From: Lachnospiraceae bacterium
GTDB lineage: Bacteria; Bacillota; Clostridia; Lachnospirales; Lachnospiraceae
Direction: 5' to 3'
Assembly: GCA_014804675.1 (NCBI GenBank)
Contig: JAAUZH010000004.1
Location: 1 to 64,000 of the forward strand
DNA: 64,000 nt
Shown: positions 15,767 through 22,865 of the stretch, piece after piece
Numbering within the stretch: position 1 is the first letter of the stretch
Layout: every line of letters starts with the position of its first letter
The notes under the pieces: generated by a model
Database searches by the model: none
The model's input: only the letters and a program-made list of their open reading frames with translations
What the model was told of the DNA's origin: nothing
Program-made: the position numbers and the translations under genes

Positions 15767-16939
15767 TTAAGGATGCTCCTCAAGCCAGCGCATTGCGGTA
15801 TAGGCATAAACAGCGCTGCCCTTTGCTAAAGCAGCTTCGTCAAATTTTGCCTTGGGATTATGCTGTGGATAGCAGTAGCCCTGCTCCGGATGGCCTGCAG
15901 CAAAGGCAAGCATAATGGAAGGGACCTTCTGGCTGACATAAGCAAAGTCCTCGGAGCCGGCTGTCTTAGGTGCCTTTTGCGCTCCGGACATGGCATTCAG
16001 CTGTCCTGTGGTGAATACCTTACCTGGTTCCAATAATTCCTTCAGATATTGAAAGGTGCATGTGGACAAGTCCCCGTCATTTACCAGGGTAGGACATCCG
16101 CTTCCAAAAGAAACCTGTGCAGTGGCACGGAAAGAAGCAGCAATACCCTGTGCGATTTCGGTCATTCTCGTCTTTAAACATTCTCTTACTTCTTCATCAT
16201 AGGTGCGAATGGAACCGCCCATTTCTACCTTATCCGGAATAGCATTGAAAGCTTCTCCACCATGAATGGAGCCAATCGTAAGGACTGCTTCATCCGAAAG
16301 TGCAAGTTCTCTTGCATGGATTTCCTGAAGAGCCGTGACAATATGCGCCGCAACCGTAATGGGGTCAATGCCGTTATTGGGCATGGAACCATGACAGCCC
16401 TTTCCCTGTATCTGAATGGTGAAATAGTCTGCAGCAGGAGCGCTGACACCTCCCTCAGAAACAATTACGGTTCCGATGGGCAATGGCATTCCTGCCATAA
16501 CATGAATCATCATGGCTGCATCCACATCCGGGTTTTTCAATAATCCGTCCTGAATCATATCATGAGAGCCTTCAAAGATTTCTTCTGCAGGCTGGAACAT
16601 GAGCTTTATGGTTCCGTTGATTTCCTCTTCATGGGCCTTTAATAGTTTTGCGGCCCCAAGCAGCATGGAAGTATGCATATCATGTCCGCAGGCATGCATG
16701 TTTCCATTGGTAGATGGAAATGCAACCTCTGCCTCTTCCCGTATTGGAAGAGCATCCATGTCCGCCCGGAGCATAAAGACTTTGCCGCTTTTTTTTCCGC
16801 CGGCAAGAGCCACCAGACCGGCTTTGCCGCATTCCCTTGGTTCATATCCCATTTCAATAAGCTTATCCTTTACAAAATCAACCGTATCCTGAATATCAAA
16901 CCCTGTTCCGGGATAGCACTTGACTTCTATATTTGTCAA
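15767..16939 (-). CDS. M20 family amidohydrolase, N-terminus apparently missing
   Basis: 390 residues from TTG 16939, minus strand. M20D metal-site motifs are present: RADMDALPI (about 58-66), HACGHDMH (82-89), QPAEE (116-120), GKGCHGSMP and the late PQHNPKAKF. Relatives hydrolyse N-acyl amino acids or aminoacyl conjugates (hippurate hydrolase/IAA-amino acid hydrolase group). Family members normally begin with about 25 more residues ending in a His-containing LHxxPG motif. Here the homologous part starts only at CYPGTGFD, preceded by a few unlike residues and no ribosome site. An in-frame stop lies 21 bp further upstream, and the palindrome at 16962-17206 begins 23 bp before the start. The gene is probably 5'-truncated and may be inactive. 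Confidence 0.8.
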   Translation of the reverse strand: MTNIEVKCYPGTGFDIQDTVDFVKDKLIEMGYEPRECGKAGLVALAGGKKSGKVFMLRADMDALPIREEAEVAFPSTNGNMHACGHDMHTSMLLGAAKLLKAHEEEINGTIKLMFQPAEEIFEGSHDMIQDGLLKNPDVDAAMMIHVMAGMPLPIGTVIVSEGGVSAPAADYFTIQIQGKGCHGSMPNNGIDPITVAAHIVTALQEIHARELALSDEAVLTIGSIHGGEAFNAIPDKVEMGGSIRTYDEEVRECLKTRMTEIAQGIAASFRATAQVSFGSGCPTLVNDGDLSTCTFQYLKELLEPGKVFTTGQLNAMSGAQKAPKTAGSEDFAYVSQKVPSIMLAFAAGHPEQGYCYPQHNPKAKFDEAALAKGSAVYAYTAMRWLEEHP

Positions 16940-16961
16940 GTGAAAGAAAAGTATTGTTCAC

Positions 16962-17206
16962 GGAAATCAATTTCCAGTCACAGGCTCTTCCCACAGGCAT
17001 CCTGCACCGGGAGAGGCTTCAAGACTGAGCATGTTTCTTCGCCGCCACGCTTTCGCTCTATAAAAACGCAGCAGTGCTAAGCTCGAAAGTACCTCGCTAA
17101 GCGCTGGCGTTTTTATAAGGGCTCCTAAGAAAATATGCTCAGTCCTGCAGCACCTCCCGGTGCAGAATGCCTTATGGGAAGAGCCTGTGACGAAAAATTG
17201 ATTTCC
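16962..17206. repeat. Long palindromic element A (245 bp) with conserved core
   Basis: GGAAATCAATTT at 16962 pairs with AAATTGATTTCC at 17195-17206. Inward, long complementary blocks continue (CACAGGCTCTTCCCA, CTGCACCGGGAG and GACTGAGCAT on the left arm with their complements on the right), then TATAAAAACGC with GCGTTTTTATA. At the tip lie GCAGTGCTAAGC and GCTAAGCGCTG. The left arm carries CACGCTTTCGCTCT with no counterpart opposite it. Element B at 20949 has the same order of core motifs with different arms. It fills the 372-bp divergent gap between the M20 gene and the gene at 17312. No protein-coding sense is apparent. Confidence 0.85.
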
Positions 17207-17311
17207 GGCAAGCATTGCATATTGTCAAAATAAATACACCTGTTAAAATAAAAGTACATCCATGTAAGAGCACAAAGAGCAGGAAGAAATTGTGAAAGGC
17301 ACAGAAAAAGA

Positions 17312-17911
17312 ATGAGTACGAGAAACACGATGTTATATGACAAAGATATCAGAGAGCCGTTATTTGATTATTTAGAAGAACGTTTTGGGAAAACCCGGAT
17401 GTTTGAGGAAAAAATAATCGGAAGATCCAGGGCGGATATTCTGATGCTGACGGAAACACAGATTATCGGACTGGAAATTAAAAGCGATGCGGATACTTAT
17501 GAAAGGCTGAAACGGCAGATCAGGGACTATAATAAATACTGTGATGAAAATTATGTGGTCATTGGAAAATCCCATGAGAAGCACATTGAGGAGCATATTC
17601 CCCAGGAGTGGGGAGTGCTGACAGTGGCGGTAGAAGGAGACAGGATTCGGATAGAAGAAAAAAGACCGTCCATGGCAAATCCCAAAATGAAAAAGGAGCT
17701 TCAGATTACCCTTATGTGGAGACCGGAGCTGCAAAGGCTGTTGGAAATCAACCATCTTCCAAAATACAAACAGAAAAGTAAAAGATTCGTCCAGCAGAAG
17801 CTTTTGGAAAAAATGGATTATGAAAGGCTAAAGCCCCAGATGTGTCAGGAATTATTTGAACGGGATTATACCCTGTGGGGAGAAGAAGACAGGGAAGGGA
17901 AAGAGTTGTAA
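17312..17911 (+). CDS. sce7726-like protein, possible nuclease fold
   Basis: 199 residues. The N-terminal part (REPLFDYLEERFG, then RSRADILMLTETQIIGLEIKSDADTY) has the spacing of a PD-(D/E)xK core: Asp in RADI (about 42) and Glu-x-Lys in LEIK (about 54-57), then a Gln-rich helix (LKRQIRDYNKY). This matches my memory of the sce7726 family, whose function is unknown. The C-terminal third is basic and helical, possibly nucleic-acid binding. AAAGG precedes the ATG weakly. It transcribes away from palindrome A. Confidence 0.6.
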   Translation: MSTRNTMLYDKDIREPLFDYLEERFGKTRMFEEKIIGRSRADILMLTETQIIGLEIKSDADTYERLKRQIRDYNKYCDENYVVIGKSHEKHIEEHIPQEWGVLTVAVEGDRIRIEEKRPSMANPKMKKELQITLMWRPELQRLLEINHLPKYKQKSKRFVQQKLLEKMDYERLKPQMCQELFERDYTLWGEEDREGKEL

Positions 17912-17960
17912 TGTGGAAGAATGGCATGGAGGCAGTGGATGGAGACAGGAAGGAATGTGC

Positions 17961-17989
17961 TTGCACAAAATACCTGTAACGCTTATAAT
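17961..17989 (+). promoter_or_regulatory. Promoter of ddh
   Basis: TTGCAC (17961-17966), a 17-bp spacer and TATAAT (17984-17989) form a good sigma-A promoter 49 bp before the ddh start codon. Confidence 0.7.
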
Positions 17990-18038
17990 TAGAAAGAAAT
18001 ACCAATCAGGAAATGAGAAAGATATAAAGGAGAAGAAA

Positions 18039-19025
18039 ATGAGTATAAAAATCGGAATTTTAGGTTATGGAAATTTAGGACGGGGTGTGGAATGTGCTGT
18101 CAGGCAAAATCCGGACATGGAGTTAGCAGCAGTATTTACCCGCCGAAACCCGGAACAGGTATCCATTCTTACAAAGACAGCAAAAGTCTGCCATGTAGAT
18201 GATGCGGCAGACTGGAAGGATAAAATCGATGTGATGATTTTATGCGGCGGAAGCGCTACAGACCTGCCAAAGCAGTCGCCGGAATATGCAAAAATGTTTA
18301 ATATCGTGGACAGCTTTGATACCCATGCCAATATCCCGGAGCATTTTGCAAAGGTGGATGAATCTGCAAAAGAAGCGGGCAAGGTAGGGATTATTTCCGT
18401 TGGCTGGGACCCGGGAATGTTTTCCTTAAACAGAATGTATGCCAATGCCATCCTGCCAAATGGAAAGGACTATACTTTTTGGGGAAAAGGCGTCAGTCAG
18501 GGACATTCTGATGCTGTGCGCCGGATTGAGGGAGTCAAAAATGCAAAGCAGTATACCATTCCGGTAGAGTCTGCCTTAGAGGCAGTGAGAAAAGGAGAAA
18601 ATCCAGAGCTTTCCACCCGTCAAAAGCACACAAGAGAATGCTTTGTCGTATTGGAGGAAGGCGCAGATGCTGCCAAAGTGGAGCAGGAAATCAAAACCAT
18701 GCCAAATTACTTTGCAGATTATGATACAACCGTACATTTCATCAGTGAGGAAGAGCTGTTGAAAAACCACAGCGGCATTCCACACGGCGGCTTTGTGCTA
18801 AGAAGCGGCAGAACCGGCTGGGAAGAAGAAAACAGCCATTTGATTGAATACAGCTTGAAGCTGGATTCCAATCCGGAGTTTACCTCCTGTGTCATTGTTG
18901 CTTATGCAAGGGCAGCATACCGCCTCTGCAAAGAGGGACAGACAGGCTGCAAGACCGTTTTTGATATTGCACCAGCTTACTTAAGCGCAAAAGATGGAGC
19001 AGAGCTTCGGGCGACTATGCTTTGA
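18039..19025 (+). CDS. ddh: meso-Diaminopimelate D-dehydrogenase
   Basis: 328 residues from ATG 18039, with AAAGGAG upstream. An in-frame extension back to 17856 crosses the promoter and is not coding. The N-terminal NADP-binding Rossmann motif GILGYGNLGRG is followed by VFTRRNPEQ, DSFDTHANIPEHF (substrate pocket) and GWDPGMFSLNR, all typical of Ddh. It makes meso-diaminopimelate in one step from tetrahydrodipicolinate, ammonia and NADPH, feeding lysine and peptidoglycan synthesis. Length is normal for the family (about 325). It is monocistronic, with its own promoter and terminator. Confidence 0.95.
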   Translation: MSIKIGILGYGNLGRGVECAVRQNPDMELAAVFTRRNPEQVSILTKTAKVCHVDDAADWKDKIDVMILCGGSATDLPKQSPEYAKMFNIVDSFDTHANIPEHFAKVDESAKEAGKVGIISVGWDPGMFSLNRMYANAILPNGKDYTFWGKGVSQGHSDAVRRIEGVKNAKQYTIPVESALEAVRKGENPELSTRQKHTRECFVVLEEGADAAKVEQEIKTMPNYFADYDTTVHFISEEELLKNHSGIPHGGFVLRSGRTGWEEENSHLIEYSLKLDSNPEFTSCVIVAYARAAYRLCKEGQTGCKTVFDIAPAYLSAKDGAELRATML

Positions 19026-19060
19026 TGATGTGAACTTAATAAATAAAACAGAAATCTTTT

Positions 19061-19098
19061 TTCGCCACACAGTTGCTGTATGCAATTGTGTGGCTTTT
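19061..19098 (+). terminator. Terminator of ddh
   Basis: GCCACACA-TTG stem with CAA-TGTGTGGC across a short loop, followed by TTTTAT. The stem starts about 35 bp after the stop codon. Confidence 0.85.
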
Positions 19099-19280
19099 AT
19101 CATGAAGCTATGCGGACGATTGCTGGTATGCCATTATTCTTAAGAGCATTTTGGGATTATCTGATTTATGGAATGGATTGTAAGAAACAATAGACTTTCT
19201 TTAGTAGCATTTTTGACGGCGGCATGTTACAATATTCATAGTGGGATTTCCAAAATGCGGCAATACGGGGAGAAAAGGGC

Positions 19281-19964
19281 ATGAAACGAAACATTGACTT
19301 AAAGGAAATATCCGATGGAAAGCTTTATAGCTTAAATGACATGGTAAAGGCAGGCTGCAGTGATTGTAAGGGGTGCTTTTCCTGCTGTGAGGGCATGGGA
19401 AGCTCTATTGTTTTGGACCCTCTTGATATCCACAGACTGACTACGAACCTTGGAGTTACCTTTGAGCAGCTATTGGAGGAAAGTCCGGGAAGGATTGAAT
19501 TAACCGTAGTGGATGGCATGATTCTGCCCAATTTGAAAATGACAGGAAAGGCTGAAAGGTGTGCATTTTTAAATCAGGAAGGAAGGTGCAGCATTCATTC
19601 CTTCCGCCCAGGCATCTGCCGGATATTTCCTTTGGGAAGGTATTATGAAAATGGTTCCTTTCAATATTTTTTGCAGATTCACGAGTGCAGAAATCAAAAC
19701 AGAGTAAAAATCAAGGTGCGCAACTGGGTGGATACGCCGGATATAAGGAAATATGAACAGTTTGTGGCGGACTGGCATTATTTTTTGAATGATCTGGAGG
19801 ATATCATCCAGCATTCAGACAGGGATGAAGTGATAAAGGCAATCAATTTGTATATATTAAATACCTTTTACATAATGCCCTATTGTGAGAAGGACGCTTT
19901 TTATTCCAAGTTTCAGGAAAGACTCATAGAAGCAAAAGCATGGATGGAACAGTACAGGAAATAA
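19281..19964 (+). CDS. YkgJ-type cysteine-cluster protein
   Basis: 227 residues. The cysteine pattern CSDCKGCFSCCEG (about 26-38), then RCAFLNQEGRCSIHSFRPGICRIFPLG (about 93-119), matches the zinc- or iron-binding cysteine-cluster proteins of the YkgJ/UPF0153 type. The C-terminal half is helical. Biochemical role is not established. The next gene follows after 32 bp on the same strand. Between ddh and this gene are the ddh terminator and about 180 bp with no clear gene. Confidence 0.75.
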   Translation: MKRNIDLKEISDGKLYSLNDMVKAGCSDCKGCFSCCEGMGSSIVLDPLDIHRLTTNLGVTFEQLLEESPGRIELTVVDGMILPNLKMTGKAERCAFLNQEGRCSIHSFRPGICRIFPLGRYYENGSFQYFLQIHECRNQNRVKIKVRNWVDTPDIRKYEQFVADWHYFLNDLEDIIQHSDRDEVIKAINLYILNTFYIMPYCEKDAFYSKFQERLIEAKAWMEQYRK

Positions 19965-19996
19965 AGGATTGAAAGAGATAAGAAAAGGAGGAAAGA

Positions 19997-20929
19997 ATGG
20001 AAGAAAAAAGATTTGCATTGTTAATTGATTCCGATAATATTTCTGCAAAGTATGTGAAGAATATTCTGGATGAACTGACAAAATACGGAGTGGTAACCAA
20101 TAAAAGAATTTACGGGGACTGGACGAAATCAGAGACAAGCTCATGGAAGGATGTATTGTTAAAGAATTCCATCCAGCCCATGCAGCAGTTTGCTTATACA
20201 AAAGGGAAAAATGCCACAGATTCCTTTATGATTATCGATGCCATGGATATTTTGTATTCCAATACGGTGGAAGGCTTCTGTCTGGTAACAAGCGACAGCG
20301 ATTTTACAAGGCTGGCGGCAAGGCTCAGAGAAGCCGGGAAAATGGTAGTCGGCATGGGGGAAAGCAAGACGCCGGAGGCTTTTATTTCCGCTTGTGATAA
20401 ATTTACTTATCTTGGAAATATCAGTGGAGAAGACGAACTGGAAGGAAACAGCAAGAAAGAAAAGAAGCATACGAGAAAAGTGGGAGAGATTGAAAATGCA
20501 ATTCTGACCATATTAGATGAAAAAGAAAGTGTGGATGGAAAGACAAAGACCGATATGGGAGAGGTGGGAAGCAGGCTTGTAAAAATGTATCCGGATTTTG
20601 ATGTGCGTAACTACGGATACACGAAGTTTTCCACTTTTTGCGAAGGCTTAAAATCCCTTAAGCTTTACAAAACCGATAAAAGCATTCTCATTTCTGCAGT
20701 AAACAAGGATGAAGCGGAAGTGTTAAAGCTTTTACGGGAAATTGTCAGTCAGTCAGGACCTAACGGGATTGATCTTGGAACCCTTGGACAGAAGCTGAAA
20801 GAGGCGGATCCAACATTCAATGTAAAAAATTATGGGTTTTCCCAGTTTAAAAAGTTTATTAAAAGTGTTCCGTTTTTGAAGATTACGGTGGATGATAAAA
20901 AGAATAGTAATATGGTTATTTTGAAGTAG
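19997..20929 (+). CDS. NYN-domain nuclease with two LOTUS/OST-HTH domains
   Basis: 310 residues, with AGGAGG upstream. A NYN (PIN-like) domain occupies about 1-140, with acidic catalytic-site residues in LIDSDNIS (Asp11, Asp13), the Asp of NATDSFMIID (about 75) and TSDSDF (about 100). Two copies of a winged-helix module follow (about 165-232 and 237-305). Both have the same core, YPDFDVRNYGYTKFSTF and DPTFNVKNYGFSQFKKF, typical of OST-HTH/LOTUS domains that bind RNA (G-rich or G4 in eukaryotic relatives). This predicts an RNA-directed endonuclease in the cytoplasm. Substrate is unknown. Palindrome B begins 20 bp after the stop. Confidence 0.85.
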   Translation: MEEKRFALLIDSDNISAKYVKNILDELTKYGVVTNKRIYGDWTKSETSSWKDVLLKNSIQPMQQFAYTKGKNATDSFMIIDAMDILYSNTVEGFCLVTSDSDFTRLAARLREAGKMVVGMGESKTPEAFISACDKFTYLGNISGEDELEGNSKKEKKHTRKVGEIENAILTILDEKESVDGKTKTDMGEVGSRLVKMYPDFDVRNYGYTKFSTFCEGLKSLKLYKTDKSILISAVNKDEAEVLKLLREIVSQSGPNGIDLGTLGQKLKEADPTFNVKNYGFSQFKKFIKSVPFLKITVDDKKNSNMVILK

Positions 20930-21229
20930 GGGGAGATAGGTTGTGGAGGGATACTTGGAGGGGATTGTCTTCTGATGGACACGCTTTCGCTCTGCTTAAC
21001 ACGTAGCGGTACTAAGCTTGCAAAGAACGCAAGCTAAGTGCCGACGTGTACGCCAAGGTCCAGCAGAAGACAATCCCCTCCAAGTATCCTGCGAAACGTT
21101 ATCGAATGGCTTCAAAATAAACTTAGGCGGACAGGGGGATATCGGTTGTCTTAAGATAAGCTTGTGTGGATAGGGTTCTTGAGTTGCGTTAAAAGAAGTC
21201 TGTGTTGCCGGGAAGGGGATGATAAAGAA
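20930..21229. other. Intergenic region between the NYN gene and pdp
   Basis: 300 bp holding element B. After it, 21090-21212 has no supported gene; a frame running into pdp from 21164 lacks a ribosome site. No clear sigma-A promoter for pdp was found, so element B may sit in the transcript leader or separate two transcripts. Confidence 0.5.
20949..21089. repeat. Long palindromic element B (141 bp) with the same core as A
   Basis: The outer 32 bp (20949-20980, starting GGATACTTGGAGGGG) pair with 21058-21089 at 31 of 32 positions. On the left arm follows ACGCTTTCGCTCT (20981-20993) with no partner opposite, then ACACGT pairing with ACGTGT. The tip is CGGTACTAAGCTTGC with GCAAGCTAAGTGCCG. The unpaired motif and the tip correspond position by position to element A, with compensatory changes, while the outer arms are unrelated to A's. 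It lies between the NYN gene and pdp. Confidence 0.9.
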
Positions 21230-22537
21230 ATGCGGATGTATGATTTGATTTTGAAAAAGAGAAATGGTGGAACCCTGTCGGGGGATGAGATTGGGTTTAT
21301 GGTTCGGGGGTATGTGAATGGAGAGATTCCGGATTATCAGATGGCGGCTATGATGATGGCGGTTTATTTTCGGGGAATGAATGAAGAGGAAACGCTGGCG
21401 CTTACTATGGAGATGGCTCATAGCGGGGATATGCTGGATTTGTCGGGGATTCATGGGATTAAGGTGGATAAGCACAGTACCGGAGGAGTGGGGGATAAGA
21501 CTTCTCTGGCACTGGCGCCTATGGTGGCGGCCTGTGGGATTCCGGTGGCGAAGATGAGCGGCAGGGGGCTTGGACATACGGGAGGAACGATTGATAAGCT
21601 GGAAAGCTTTGAAGGGTTTTGTACTGCTATGGACACAAAGCGGTTTAAGGAGCAGGTGAACCGGATCGGGATTGCCATTATGGGGCAGACGGCCTCTTTG
21701 GCGCCGGCGGATAAGCTGCTTTATGCCCTGAGGGATGTGACGGCAACGGTGGATAATATGTCTTTGATTGCCAGCTCCATTATGAGCAAGAAGCTGGCTG
21801 CAGGTGCGGATGCTATCGTTTTGGATGTGAAAACCGGAAGCGGGGCGTTTATGAAGAAAGAGGAGGATGCGTTTGCCCTGGCGAAGGAAATGGTGGCAAT
21901 CGGAAACGGCGCCGGAAGAAAAACGGTGGGCATCGTCACGAATATGGATGAGCCCTTAGGATATGCGGTTGGAAATGCGTTAGAGGTCATAGAGGCAATT
22001 GAAACCTTAAAGGGAAATGGGCCAGAGGATTTTCTTACCCTTTGTCTGACGCTTGGCTCCCATATGATCGTAAAGGGAGGAAAGGTGGAAACCTTAAAGG
22101 AAGCGGAGGATATGCTGAAAAAGGCAATTGCAAGCGGCAGGGCCCTTGAGAAGATGGCGGAATTCATAGAAGCTCAGGGCGGCAGTCAGGAGTGGATATA
22201 TGATACCTCTCATTTTCAGAAGGCGGAATATACGGAAGAGATTCTTTCCGAAGAAGAAGGCTATGTGTCCCGCATTGTCTGTGATGAAATCGGTATTTGT
22301 TCCCTTATATTAGGCGGTGGACGGGAAACCAAGGAAAGCGTCATTGATTTATCGGTGGGGCTCATCCTCCACAAAAAGATTGGCGATCCGGTAAGGAAGG
22401 GAGAAAGCCTTGCTACCATGTACGGCAATGACAAGGCAAAAATGCTGGCGGCAAAGGAACGGTTCTTAAAGGCATATGCCTTTTCTAAGAAGGAAGTGGA
22501 AAAACCGCTTATGATAAAGGGCGTGGTAGGGGCATAA
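21230..22537 (+). CDS. pdp: Pyrimidine-nucleoside phosphorylase
   Basis: 435 residues from ATG 21230, AAGGGG 11 bp upstream; the frame could extend to 21164 but relatives start at MRMYD. Family motifs: KVDKHSTGGVGDKTSL (phosphate-binding loop), MSGRGLGHTGGTIDKLE and VDNMSLIASSIMSKKLAAG. The C-terminal domain closes with GDPVRKGESLATMYGN. It cleaves thymidine, uridine or deoxyuridine with phosphate to free base and (deoxy)ribose-1-phosphate for salvage. Length is normal (about 433). Local codon use is a little richer in G (GGG, GCG) than in neighbouring genes. Confidence 0.93.
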   Translation: MRMYDLILKKRNGGTLSGDEIGFMVRGYVNGEIPDYQMAAMMMAVYFRGMNEEETLALTMEMAHSGDMLDLSGIHGIKVDKHSTGGVGDKTSLALAPMVAACGIPVAKMSGRGLGHTGGTIDKLESFEGFCTAMDTKRFKEQVNRIGIAIMGQTASLAPADKLLYALRDVTATVDNMSLIASSIMSKKLAAGADAIVLDVKTGSGAFMKKEEDAFALAKEMVAIGNGAGRKTVGIVTNMDEPLGYAVGNALEVIEAIETLKGNGPEDFLTLCLTLGSHMIVKGGKVETLKEAEDMLKKAIASGRALEKMAEFIEAQGGSQEWIYDTSHFQKAEYTEEILSEEEGYVSRIVCDEIGICSLILGGGRETKESVIDLSVGLILHKKIGDPVRKGESLATMYGNDKAKMLAAKERFLKAYAFSKKEVEKPLMIKGVVGA

Positions 22538-22560
22538 AGAGGGGACACCTTTCATACAAT
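22532..22560 (+). promoter_or_regulatory. Sigma-E-like sporulation promoter at yqfC
   Basis: CATACAAT (22553-22560) is the textbook sigma-E -10 element. GCATAAA (22532-22538), 14 bp upstream, is a passable -35. yqfCD homologues are mother-cell genes. The problem is position: transcription would begin at or just after the ATG at 22566. Confidence 0.45.
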
Positions 22561-22565
22561 ACAGT

Positions 22566-22856
22566 ATGAGTAAAAAGAAAAACCGCGTATTCAAAACTGC
22601 AAAAGAACAAATGGTGGATTCCTTAAAGCTGCCAAAGGATCTGGTGATGGGAGTTTCCATGCTGTCCATTACAGGCTGTGAGGAGGCATTTATCGAAAAT
22701 TACAAAGGGATTATTGAATGCAATCCCTGTTCCATTATTGTGCAGACAAAAAACTGCCGCATGAATTTCACAGGCTGTAATTTATCCGTAGATTATTACA
22801 CCAATGAAGAAATGAAAATTTCAGGAAAAATCAGACAAATCTGTTTTTTGGATTAA
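22566..22856 (+). CDS. yqfC: Sporulation protein YqfC
   Basis: 96 residues. The layout matches YqfC: a basic N-terminus, LPKDLVMGVSMLSITGCEEAFIENYKGIIE, then a small beta-rich domain ending RQICFLD. In Bacillus it is made in the mother cell under sigma-E and is always paired with yqfD. The ATG at 22566 has no good Shine-Dalgarno sequence and sits right behind a sigma-E-like -10 box, so the transcript may be leaderless or the start may be further in (ATG 22611). yqfD follows after 9 bp. Confidence 0.85.
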   Translation: MSKKKNRVFKTAKEQMVDSLKLPKDLVMGVSMLSITGCEEAFIENYKGIIECNPCSIIVQTKNCRMNFTGCNLSVDYYTNEEMKISGKIRQICFLD

Positions 22857-22865
22857 GGAGGAAGT

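Noticed and set aside
16933..17228. TTGTCAA on both sides of palindrome A as a target-site duplication
   Set aside because: Only 7 bp, AT-rich, and not directly abutting the arms; kept only as a weak hint.
16967..17343. Minus- and plus-strand ORFs within palindrome A
   Set aside because: They run through inverted repeats, have no ribosome site and mirror one another; no coding signal.
17856..18038. In-frame extension of ddh back to 17856
   Set aside because: It overlaps the preceding gene and the ddh promoter, and Ddh proteins start at the Rossmann strand.
20996..21577. Minus-strand ORF rich in His/Pro over element B and pdp
   Set aside because: It is the antisense shadow of pdp and the palindrome; composition is not protein-like.
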